NCBI GenBank assembly: GCA_020430675.1
Contig: JAGQJJ010000329.1
Location: 1-5,396 of the forward strand
Direction of reading: 5' to 3'
DNA length: 5,396 nt
Source: Myxococcales bacterium
Lineage (GTDB): Bacteria > Myxococcota > Bradymonadia > UBA7976 > UBA1532
The position numbers and the translations under genes are program-made. Below are positions 1 to 4,988 of the stretch, piece by piece (within the stretch, counting starts at the first letter, position 1; the number at the start of each line of letters is the position of its first letter). The notes under the pieces were generated by a model. The model saw nothing but the letters and a program-made list of their open reading frames with translations, made no database searches and had not been told where the DNA came from.

Positions 1-2
1 TT

Positions 3-722
3 CGATCCGACACCGGCGACTTCTCGCGCACCACGCCGCTCAGCTACGCCTACGCCGACCTCGCGTTCAGCTTCGCGTTCATCGCCCTGCTGCTGGCCTT
101 TGCGCCCTCGCGCTGGGCCTTGCTGCCCGGCGCAGTCACCGGCGTGGCCGCGGTGCTCGTCGACGCCGTCTGGTTCTACCGCGCCGGCCGCCGCGAGGTG
201 ATCGTCGACGGCCAGCGCGCGGGCCCGGCTTTCATCGCGTGGTGGCTCGTCGGCTACTTCGACTTCCTCATCGCCTTCAATCTGGGCTGCTACGTCGGCT
301 GGGTGCTGCTCGTCGGCCTGCTGACCCCGGCCGGCCTGGCCGTCACCGCCGGGTTCTGGCTCTGGTTCTGCGTGGCCACGCCCACCGCCGCGCGGCTGCT
401 CTGGGACGCCGGCTGCGGCCGAGCGATCGTGACCACCGTGCGCCGCGTCGGCCGCCGCGGCACCTGGATGCGGCTGGTGGTGGCGCTCGCCGCCAGCGCC
501 GTGCTCTGCGTGACCCTTCTCCGCGGCGACGTCGGTGCCGCGGCCGAGCTGTTTGCCGTCGGCGTGCTCACCGCCGGCGCGATGGAGACCCCGCTCTACA
601 TGCTGGGCATCCGCCCCGGCGCCGACGCCTGGAAGGCCTGGGCCCTCAACTCGCTCTGCGAATGGAACTACGCCGTGCCCGTGCTCTACGCCCTGCTCCA
701 CGCCGTCGGTGTGCGGCCATGA
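3..722 (+). CDS. Multi-pass integral membrane protein, unrecognised family (5' partial)
   Basis: This frame is open from the first full codon in the window to a TGA at 720-722, giving 239 residues; the start lies upstream. I do not recognise the family and assign no function. The visible part is strongly hydrophobic, with about six to seven likely membrane segments at residues 17-36, 40-58, 77-103, 104-125, 155-174, 176-200 and 218-236 of the visible part. Short basic loops lie between them (YRAGRRE near 59, VRRVGRRG near 146). Polar or aromatic residues inside the membrane region (GYFDF, AFNLGCY, CEWNY, METPLYM) could line a substrate site. An internal ATG or TTG start near 120 would remove the first helix, and the reading frame is coding-like before it, so I treat the gene as truncated by the window edge. 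Its stop overlaps the next start (ATGA), so it is co-transcribed with, and probably translationally coupled to, the sulfotransferase gene. Confidence 0.8.
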   Translation, partial: RSDTGDFSRTTPLSYAYADLAFSFAFIALLLAFAPSRWALLPGAVTGVAAVLVDAVWFYRAGRREVIVDGQRAGPAFIAWWLVGYFDFLIAFNLGCYVGWVLLVGLLTPAGLAVTAGFWLWFCVATPTAARLLWDAGCGRAIVTTVRRVGRRGTWMRLVVALAASAVLCVTLLRGDVGAAAELFAVGVLTAGAMETPLYMLGIRPGADAWKAWALNSLCEWNYAVPVLYALLHAVGVRP

Positions 723-2011
723 GCGGCCAGCCCCCCGCGCTCATCGAGGCCGCGCCACCGCCGGCCACCACCGCCCACGGCGCCCGTCCCACCTGGTTCC
801 CCCGCGCCTACAACCGCACGGTGCGCGCGCTGGGCCCGCTGGGCAGCGGCCTCGGCGACCTCGACTGGCAGAATCTGCGCTCGGTCGTCGAGCGCCGCGT
901 CGGCCGCCCGTTTGTGCCCGGCGGCGACTGGGACTTCGCCGAGGCCGCCTTCCAGAACGCGCTGTCGCTCTATCGCGACACCGTCGAGCTGACGCCCTTC
1001 GGCCGCCTCATCCTGCGCCAGACCGTGCTGCGCAACCTGACCAGCGCCCTGCGCCTGGCGGTCGCGCGCGAGCGGTTCCCGGCGATCTTCGAACGTCGTT
1101 TTGCCCCGCCGATCATCATCGTCGGCCTGCACCGCAGCGGCACCACGTACCTGCACCGCTTGCTCGCGCGGCATCCGCAGCTGCGCGCGCCGCGAACCTG
1201 GGAGCTGTACGACCCGGTGCCGCACCTGCCGCGCAGCCGCTGGCGTGATGGTGCGCGGCGTCGCGGCGTGCAGGTGCAGCTCGGCTTCGGCCGCCTCGCC
1301 GTGCCCGACCTCGACACCGTGCACCACATCCGCGTCGACAGCTTCGAAGAGAGCGCCTTTCTCCTCGAACCCTCGGGCATGCTCTTCTCCAGCATCTTTG
1401 CCTTTGGGGCTCACGCGCACGCCGACTGGCTGATGACCCAGGACGCCAGCCCGGCCTACCACCGCATGCACGACCTGCTGGCCCTCATGGCCCCGCCCGA
1501 AGCGGCCGGCGACCAGCGCCGCTGGCTGCTCAAATGCCCGATGACCACGTGGCACCTGCCCGCCATGCTGCGCGTGTTCCCCGACGCCTCGGTGATTCAC
1601 CTCCGCCGCCCGTTGCACGCTTCGCTGGCCTCGGTGTGCAGCTTCGCCGCGGTGTTGCAGCGCGGCTCGCGACCGCACGTCGACTTCCATCGCCTGGGCG
1701 CCGACATGACCGAGATGTACCTGCGGGGCCATGCCCGCGCCGCCCGCGCCCGGCGTGCGCACCCGCGGGCGCACTGGACCGACGTGCAATACGCCCATCT
1801 GGTGGCCCGCCCGCAAGAGACGGTCGACCGCCTCTTGCCCTGGCTCGGGCTGACCGAACGTCTGGAAGTGCCCGAAGCCACCGACCGCGTCGCCAAGGCC
1901 CGCGGGGCAGGGGACCACATCTACCGCGCTGCTGAGTTTGGCATCGACCGCGCCGTGCTGGATGCTCGCCTCGCCGAAGTCGACCAACGGATTGCCCAGG
2001 AGCCCGCATGA
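719..2011 (+). CDS. PAPS-dependent sulfotransferase (Sulfotransferase_3-like)
   Basis: Predicted to transfer a sulfo group from PAPS to a hydroxyl or amine of a small molecule or lipid in the cytoplasm. The 430-residue protein has a helical N-terminal region (about 25-125). A strand and P-loop-like 5'-phosphosulfate loop follow at 132-144 (PIIIVGLHRSGTT). The motif LLKCPMTTWHLPAM is at 270-283, and a strand plus 3'-phosphate-binding motif lies at 292-305 (IHLRRPLHASLAS, with R297, S302 and S305 as the likely contacts). This order and the FPDASVIHLRRP context fit the bacterial Sulfotransfer_3 family; the length is typical for members with the extra N-terminal helical region. The ATG at 719 is chosen because it forms an ATGA overlap with the upstream stop; the frame stays open further upstream only as a shadow of the membrane gene. 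Its own stop overlaps the P450 start in the same way. The acceptor cannot be read from sequence. Confidence 0.93.
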   Translation: MSGQPPALIEAAPPPATTAHGARPTWFPRAYNRTVRALGPLGSGLGDLDWQNLRSVVERRVGRPFVPGGDWDFAEAAFQNALSLYRDTVELTPFGRLILRQTVLRNLTSALRLAVARERFPAIFERRFAPPIIIVGLHRSGTTYLHRLLARHPQLRAPRTWELYDPVPHLPRSRWRDGARRRGVQVQLGFGRLAVPDLDTVHHIRVDSFEESAFLLEPSGMLFSSIFAFGAHAHADWLMTQDASPAYHRMHDLLALMAPPEAAGDQRRWLLKCPMTTWHLPAMLRVFPDASVIHLRRPLHASLASVCSFAAVLQRGSRPHVDFHRLGADMTEMYLRGHARAARARRAHPRAHWTDVQYAHLVARPQETVDRLLPWLGLTERLEVPEATDRVAKARGAGDHIYRAAEFGIDRAVLDARLAEVDQRIAQEPA

Positions 2012-3390
2012 CCCCCGAAGCCACCCCCGGCGCGCCCCTCGCGTTGATGCCGCAGCGCGACGCGCCCGGACCGCGCGGCCTGCCGTTCATCGGCTCGATC
2101 CTCGACGTGCTGCGCTTGGGCCTTCTCGACCTCTTCACCCGCACCTGGAAGACCTACGGCGACACATTCCAGCTCAAGGTCGGCCGCCAGCGATGGCTGG
2201 TGCTGGCCCACCCCGACACCGCGCACCATGTCATGGTCGGCCGGCGCGAGAAGTACATCAAAGGCGAGATCTACGACGGCCTCCGCCTCTTGACCGGCAA
2301 CGGTCTGCTCACCGCCGAAGGCGACATCTGGGCGAAGCGCCGGCGCCTGACGCAAGGCATCTTCACCCGCAGCTCGGTGCATGGGCAGATCGACCATATG
2401 CTCACCGCCATCGACGGCCAGCTCGACCGCGCCCTCGCCGATGGCCCCGCCGACGTCGAAGCGCTCACCTTCGCCACCCATGTCACCCTGCGCGTCGCCG
2501 GCTGGTCCTTCTTCGGCCTCGATCTCTCCGACCGCATCGACACCACGTCGAAGGCCCTCGTCGACGCCCTCGGCGTGGTGCTCGCCCGCTCGACCAACCC
2601 CTTCCTGCCGCCGATGTGGGTGCCCACCCCCGGCAACCTGAAGCTGCGCCGCTCGCTCGCGGTGCTCGACCGCAACATGTACGAGATCATCGACAACGCG
2701 GTCGCCGTCACCAGCGACCAGGCCAACTACGTGCAGCGGCTGATCGCCGCCCGCGACGAAGAAGACGGCCAGGCTCTGCCCCGGCAGGCCATTCGCGACG
2801 AGGTGCTCAGCTTCTATTTTGCCGGCCATGACACCACCTCGCTGACCCTCGCCTGGACGCTGCATTTCCTGGCGCTCGCCCCCGAGCTGCTCGAAGAGGT
2901 GGTCGCCGAGGTGCACGACGTGCTCGGCGACGCCCCGCCCACCGCCGATGACATCCCGCGCATGCCGCTGCTGCGCCGGGCGATAGACGAGACCCTGCGC
3001 CTGCGCCCGCCGGCCTGGAGCAGCGCCCGCAACTGCGTCGCCAACGATGTCATCGACGGCTACGAAGTGCGCAAGGGCGACTGGGTCATGCCATGCCAGT
3101 ATCTCATCCACCGCCATCCAGCCTTCTGGGATGAACCCGACACGTATATGCCATCGCGCTTTGCCCCCGATGTGGTGGCAAAGCGCCCGAAGCCGGCCTA
3201 CTTCCCCTTCAGCATGGGCCCCCGCACCTGCGTCGGCATGTACTTTGCGCTCGTCGAGGCCCCCATCGTGCTCGCGCGGCTGTTGCAGCGATGCCATGTC
3301 GAGGCGCGCTTCGACGCCGAGGTCGCGCCCATCGTCGAGCTGCTCGTGCGCCCCAAGGGCCCCATCCCACTGCGCCTCACCGCGCGCTGA
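2008..3390 (+). CDS. Cytochrome P450 monooxygenase
   Basis: A 460-residue heme monooxygenase of usual length, predicted to hydroxylate or otherwise oxidise a hydrophobic substrate using O2 and two electrons. All landmarks are present: a proline-rich hinge PGPRGLPFIGS (20-30), the C-helix WxxxR (W108-R112), the I-helix oxygen-activation motif AGHDTT (272-277), K-helix ExxR (E328-R331), a PERF-like PSRF (382-385) and the heme loop FSMGPRTCVG (401-410) with C408 as the iron ligand. There is no N-terminal membrane anchor or fused reductase, so a separate ferredoxin and reductase are needed; none lies in this window. The shape of the I-helix and heme loop resembles the CYP102/CYP4-like side of the superfamily, but I cannot name a CYP family. 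The start ATG overlaps the sulfotransferase stop (ATGA), suggesting tight co-expression. A natural reading is that the P450 makes a hydroxyl that the sulfotransferase then sulfates. This is inference. Confidence 0.96.
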   Translation: MTPEATPGAPLALMPQRDAPGPRGLPFIGSILDVLRLGLLDLFTRTWKTYGDTFQLKVGRQRWLVLAHPDTAHHVMVGRREKYIKGEIYDGLRLLTGNGLLTAEGDIWAKRRRLTQGIFTRSSVHGQIDHMLTAIDGQLDRALADGPADVEALTFATHVTLRVAGWSFFGLDLSDRIDTTSKALVDALGVVLARSTNPFLPPMWVPTPGNLKLRRSLAVLDRNMYEIIDNAVAVTSDQANYVQRLIAARDEEDGQALPRQAIRDEVLSFYFAGHDTTSLTLAWTLHFLALAPELLEEVVAEVHDVLGDAPPTADDIPRMPLLRRAIDETLRLRPPAWSSARNCVANDVIDGYEVRKGDWVMPCQYLIHRHPAFWDEPDTYMPSRFAPDVVAKRPKPAYFPFSMGPRTCVGMYFALVEAPIVLARLLQRCHVEARFDAEVAPIVELLVRPKGPIPLRLTAR

Positions 3391-3536
3391 TCCAGGCCGG
3401 CGACATCGGGCCACCCGCCGCGGATCGGCCCGTTGACGGCGCCGTGGCCATCGCGCAGGGCGTTCGCCCGCGCCCGCAGCACCGCCTCGACCAACGTCGC
3501 CCGCGTGCTCGCCTCGCCCTCGTCGCATGCCGCCAT
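3391..3536 (-). pseudogene. Coding-like minus-strand fragment next to the P450 stop
   Basis: Read on the minus strand from an ATG at 3536, this stretch encodes about 48 residues (including TRATLVEAVLRARANALRD and then GHGAVNGPIRGGWPDV) with nearly all third positions G or C, like the real genes nearby. After 3390 the same frame continues only as antisense of the P450 coding end until a stop near 3198, which is unlikely to be genuine protein. I therefore read it as the truncated remnant of a gene whose 3' part was lost at a junction just after the P450 stop codon. I do not recognise the family. The alternative is a chance open frame in GC-rich DNA. Confidence 0.3.
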
Positions 3537-3559
3537 CGCGTGGCCTCGCTCTCGTGTGC

Positions 3560-3579
3560 ATGTGCAATATAATGCACAT
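3560..3579. promoter_or_regulatory. Operator-like 20-bp palindrome overlapping a TATAAT box
   Basis: ATGTGCAATATAATGCACAT is an inverted repeat with 7-bp perfect arms (ATGTGCA/TGCACAT) and one mismatched pair in the centre. A further TGTGCA lies directly before it at 3555-3560. The centre contains TATAAT at 3568-3573, a perfect -10 hexamer for the plus strand, but no convincing -35 element lies 16-18 bases upstream. Symmetry and size suit a dimeric repressor such as a TetR- or GntR-type protein. The AT-rich core stands out against the surrounding GC-rich DNA. No confident gene follows on either strand, so what it controls is unknown; the small minus-strand fragment beginning at 3536 is the nearest candidate. 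Confidence 0.45.
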
Positions 3580-3590
3580 CGGCACGCAGA

Positions 3591-3890
3591 TCACGCCGCT
3601 GCGACCGGTGGACGGCCGATTTGCGACCGGTGAACGACCGATTGCGACCGGTGGACGACCGCGCACCGCCAACGCCCGCGTTCGGCCGCAGCCCTTGCCA
3701 CGCCTACGTTGCAGCGGATCCGGGCCTGTGCGGCGGTCTCGTCGACCACTCGCTGCGCCCGGGGGTCGATCGGCCCGCAGCCCAAGCCCCGCAAGGCCTG
3801 GCGCCGGTTCGCCCGAAAACGACCGGTCGAAATCACGCCGCGACCGGTCGAAACGTACCTTTTTCGGGCCGAACCGGCCGCGTATCGCAT
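3591..3890 (-). CDS. Small hypothetical ORF carrying in-frame 21-bp repeats
   Basis: A 99-codon minus-strand frame runs from ATG at 3890 to TGA at 3591-3593. I do not recognise the product. The central part (RFRANRRQALRGLGCG, PIDPRAQRVVDETAAQAR and a following ARAAAERGRWRC) has protein-like composition and GC-rich third positions. Both ends are made of the ACCGGT repeats: the N-terminal side reads STGRGV then STGRF, and the C-terminal side reads VVHRSQS then VVHRSQI. The 21-bp period equals seven codons, so the repeats stay in frame except for one 22-bp step, after which the frame soon stops. No clear ribosome binding site is visible. It may be a real small protein gene, or DNA-level repeats flanking a once-coding core that happens to stay open. 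Confidence 0.3.
   Translation of the reverse strand: MRYAAGSARKRYVSTGRGVISTGRFRANRRQALRGLGCGPIDPRAQRVVDETAAQARIRCNVGVARAAAERGRWRCAVVHRSQSVVHRSQIGRPPVAAA
3601..3664. repeat. Three direct 21/22-bp repeats (GCGACCGGTGRACGRCCG)
   Basis: Three consecutive copies begin at 3601, 3623 and 3644. Each starts GCGACCGGTG, then GACGGCCGATTT, AACGACCGATT or GACGACCGCG. Spacing is 22 and then 21 bases, two helical turns, so the copies present the same DNA face. Such phased arrays are typical of binding sites for transposases of the Mu/Tn7/Tn552 kind, for plasmid initiators, or for repressors. Which applies is inference; the nearby DDE transposase genes favour the first. Confidence 0.7.
3820..3853. repeat. 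Second repeat cluster, two copies of CGACCGGTCGAAA
   Basis: CGACCGGTCGAAA occurs at 3820-3832 and again at 3841-3853, exactly 21 bases apart, and shares the CGACCGGT core with the cluster at 3601-3664. The core GACCGGTC is itself palindromic, so orientation is ambiguous. Read on the minus strand, the copy at 3820-3832 is preceded by GA (GATTTCGACCGGT), which matches the GATTTGCGACCGGT of the first cluster, so the two clusters could face each other as the ends of a unit of about 250 bp. Confidence 0.6.
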
Positions 3891-3955
3891 ACTAGGGATT
3901 ATGGGATGCGTAACATGCTGATATTGCTAACATTTTGTCGTCAACGTCCGCACGC

Positions 3956-3991
3956 ATGACATGCGAAATGACTTGCCGAATGACACGAACA
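3956..3991. repeat. Degenerate 12-bp tandem repeat, three units
   Basis: Three adjacent 12-base units (ATGACATGCGAA, ATGACTTGCCGA, ATGACACGAACA) share ATGAC at a 12-base period. They lie in the lower-GC patch of the intergenic region. The third unit coincides with a possible ATG start (3980) of the decayed reading frame that follows. No function is assigned. Confidence 0.4.
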
Positions 3992-4255
3992 AGCCATCTC
4001 GAAGACATAGTGGATGCCATCGAAGCTACGTCGAAGGCATCCAGCATGCCACGCCGAGCCATCGCACACCCAGCTGTTGACGCTCAGCGCGTACGAGGCC
4101 CTGGCGTCCTGAATCGGCCAAACTGACCGAGGCGATCCGCCGCCGGACGCATCATCGAGCGCGACCACGCGACACTTGGCCTTGCTCGATCCCTATTCGA
4201 GATGGAAGCCCGCGGCGCGGTGGCGTGGGCGGTGAAGGATGCGGGCGGGGAGTAG
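3980..4255 (+). pseudogene. Possible frameshifted small gene
   Basis: Protein-like pieces follow one another in shifting plus frames. First MTRTSHLEDIVDAIEATSKA (from 3980), then HTQLLTLSAYEALAS (about 4065-4109, stop at 4110), then LTEAIRRR (about 4123-4146), then RIIERDHATLGLARSLFEME running into ARGAVAWAVKDAGGE and a TAG at 4253-4255. Each step moves the frame by +1, and the last piece is back in the first frame. Together they would make a helical protein of about 90 residues. I do not recognise it, and the join is my inference; chance open stretches are a real alternative. If true, it is a broken gene next to a transposable element. Confidence 0.3.
4011..4050. repeat. Inverted repeat with alternative pairing (TGGATGCC/GGCATCCA/ATGCC)
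   Basis: TGGATGCC at 4011-4018 is the perfect reverse complement of GGCATCCA at 4036-4043, with a 17-base loop. The second arm can also pair through GGCAT (4036-4040) with ATGCC (4046-4050) across a five-base loop. The two hairpins are mutually exclusive. It lies inside the possible decayed gene and may be incidental. Confidence 0.35.
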
Positions 4256-4273
4256 CCGCCCCCCGCCCGCGTC
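4238..4273. terminator. Strong GC hairpin before the transposon genes
   Basis: A 13-bp stem pairs GATGCGGGCGGGG (4238-4250) with CCCCGCCCGCGTC (4261-4273), with a single T-G wobble and a 10-base loop that contains the TAG ending the upstream open frame. It lies 24 bases before the DUF6431-like start. There is no T-run, so it is not a classical intrinsic terminator. It may end transcription with Rho, shield the transposon genes from outside read-through, or mark an element end. Confidence 0.5.
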
Positions 4274-4297
4274 GCTGCACCCGAACCGTGCAGCGCG

Positions 4298-4918
4298 GTG
4301 GTCATGGTAGTCGCCCCGGTCGAATGCGTCGAGTGGACCCGCGAGCAGCCCTCGGTTGACGCGGTGCGGCCGGCCCGATGCCCGACGTGTAGCAAGGCGA
4401 GCAGAGTCCCGGGCCGGCCGCTGGGCCTGCATGGGCACGGGGTGCGCACTCGCGATCTTTGGGGCCCGCGCGCGCCCTCCGCCCCACCGACGCTCGACGA
4501 AGTCCGGGTGCGGCGCTTCCGCTGCGTGCACTGCTTCGCCGTCTGCACCGTGGTGCCCCGCGGCCTGCTTCGACGCCACCTGTACAGCGCCGGCGCGATC
4601 GCGCTGGCCCTCAGCTTGTGGAGCATGGGCCTCGCCGCCGCCGCCGTGCGCGCCCGAGTCTCGCCCTGGCCCGTGCGCGGGCACACCCGCGGCTGGCGCA
4701 GCCTGCACCGCTGGACCGACCGCCCGCGCTGGCCCGTGCCCGGCCTGCCGCCCGAACGCATCGCTCGCGCCGCCCGCATCGCCGGCTGGCTCGCCGCCCA
4801 CGCCATCGCTTCGACGGCCACCGCCGACCTGCCCATCCTGGCCTTCGCCGGCGCTCAACTCGCACGAGGGCGGGCGCCACCCCTCGACCCCCAGAACCCA
4901 GCCCACCATCGGGGGTGA
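4298..4918 (+). CDS. Transposon-associated zinc-ribbon protein (DUF6431-like)
   Basis: A 206-residue protein that I recognise by pattern as the kind annotated DUF6431 and found just upstream of DDE transposase genes in high-GC bacteria; the exact role is unknown. It has two CxxC knuckles (C28-C31 in RCPTCSK and C76-C79 in RCVHCF) expected to bind zinc. Between them is PLGLHGHGVRTRDLWGP, and after them the conserved-looking VPRGLLRRHLYSAGAIALAL (87-106). A basic, tryptophan-rich region with VSPWPVRGHTRGWRSLHRW (121-139) comes next and probably binds DNA. The C-terminal 20 residues are proline-rich and poorly structured. An in-frame TAG at 4253 limits the start. GTG at 4298 gives the longest form; ATG at 4304 is the alternative, and no clear ribosome binding site separates them. 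The transposase gene follows after 70 bases on the same strand, consistent with joint function in transposition, perhaps target or end recognition (inference). Confidence 0.75.
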   Translation: MVMVVAPVECVEWTREQPSVDAVRPARCPTCSKASRVPGRPLGLHGHGVRTRDLWGPRAPSAPPTLDEVRVRRFRCVHCFAVCTVVPRGLLRRHLYSAGAIALALSLWSMGLAAAAVRARVSPWPVRGHTRGWRSLHRWTDRPRWPVPGLPPERIARAARIAGWLAAHAIASTATADLPILAFAGAQLARGRAPPLDPQNPAHHRG

Positions 4919-4972
4919 GTCGGCCGGGCCCGACGCCTCGTGCACCGTCTGCGAAGACGCCCACGGTGGGCG
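4919..4972 (+). promoter_or_regulatory. Structured spacer with several small hairpins before the transposase
   Basis: The 70-base gap between the two transposon genes holds three tight inverted repeats. GTCGG/CCGAC is at 4919-4934. CGTCT-GCGA-AGACG at 4946-4959 has a GNRA-type loop. The nearly perfect palindrome CGCCCAC-G-GTGGGCG is at 4958-4972. CACCGT (4943-4948) can also pair with ACGGTG (4963-4968), which would disrupt the second and third. The last stem ends seven bases before the GGAGG, so the structure could tune transposase translation or form a repressor site. Confidence 0.4.
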
Positions 4973-4979
4973 CCGATAC

Positions 4980-4984
4980 GGAGG
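4980..4984 (+). promoter_or_regulatory. Ribosome binding site of the transposase gene
   Basis: GGAGG lies four bases before the ATG at 4989. It is a strong Shine-Dalgarno core with slightly short spacing and fixes the start codon. Confidence 0.7.
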
Positions 4985-4988
4985 CACG

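Noticed and set aside
239..718. Upstream extension of the sulfotransferase frame to an ATG at 239
   Set aside because: It overlaps the membrane protein in another frame, is arginine- and alanine-rich in the way of GC-rich shadow frames, and the ATG at 719 gives a clean ATGA overlap.
686..1987. 433-codon minus-strand open frame
   Set aside because: Antisense shadow of the sulfotransferase with low-complexity composition and no recognisable motif.
3391..3460. Intrinsic terminator after the P450
   Set aside because: Only a short palindrome (ACGGCGCCGT, about 3436-3445) is seen, with no long stem or T-run.
3601..3664. CRISPR array
   Set aside because: The units are adjacent 21-22 bp repeats with no unique spacers, and no cas gene is present.
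1921..3672. 583-codon open frame on the minus strand
   Set aside because: It lies antisense to the P450, which has every family motif; long antisense frames are expected at this GC content and bias.
3860..3950. Promoter in the lower-GC patch
   Set aside because: CATACT, GATTAT and TGATAT are possible -10 boxes but none has an acceptable -35 partner at the right spacing.
3941..4168. 75-codon minus-strand frame in the lower-GC patch
   Set aside because: Composition is not protein-like, there is no ribosome binding site, and the opposite strand offers more convincing though broken segments.
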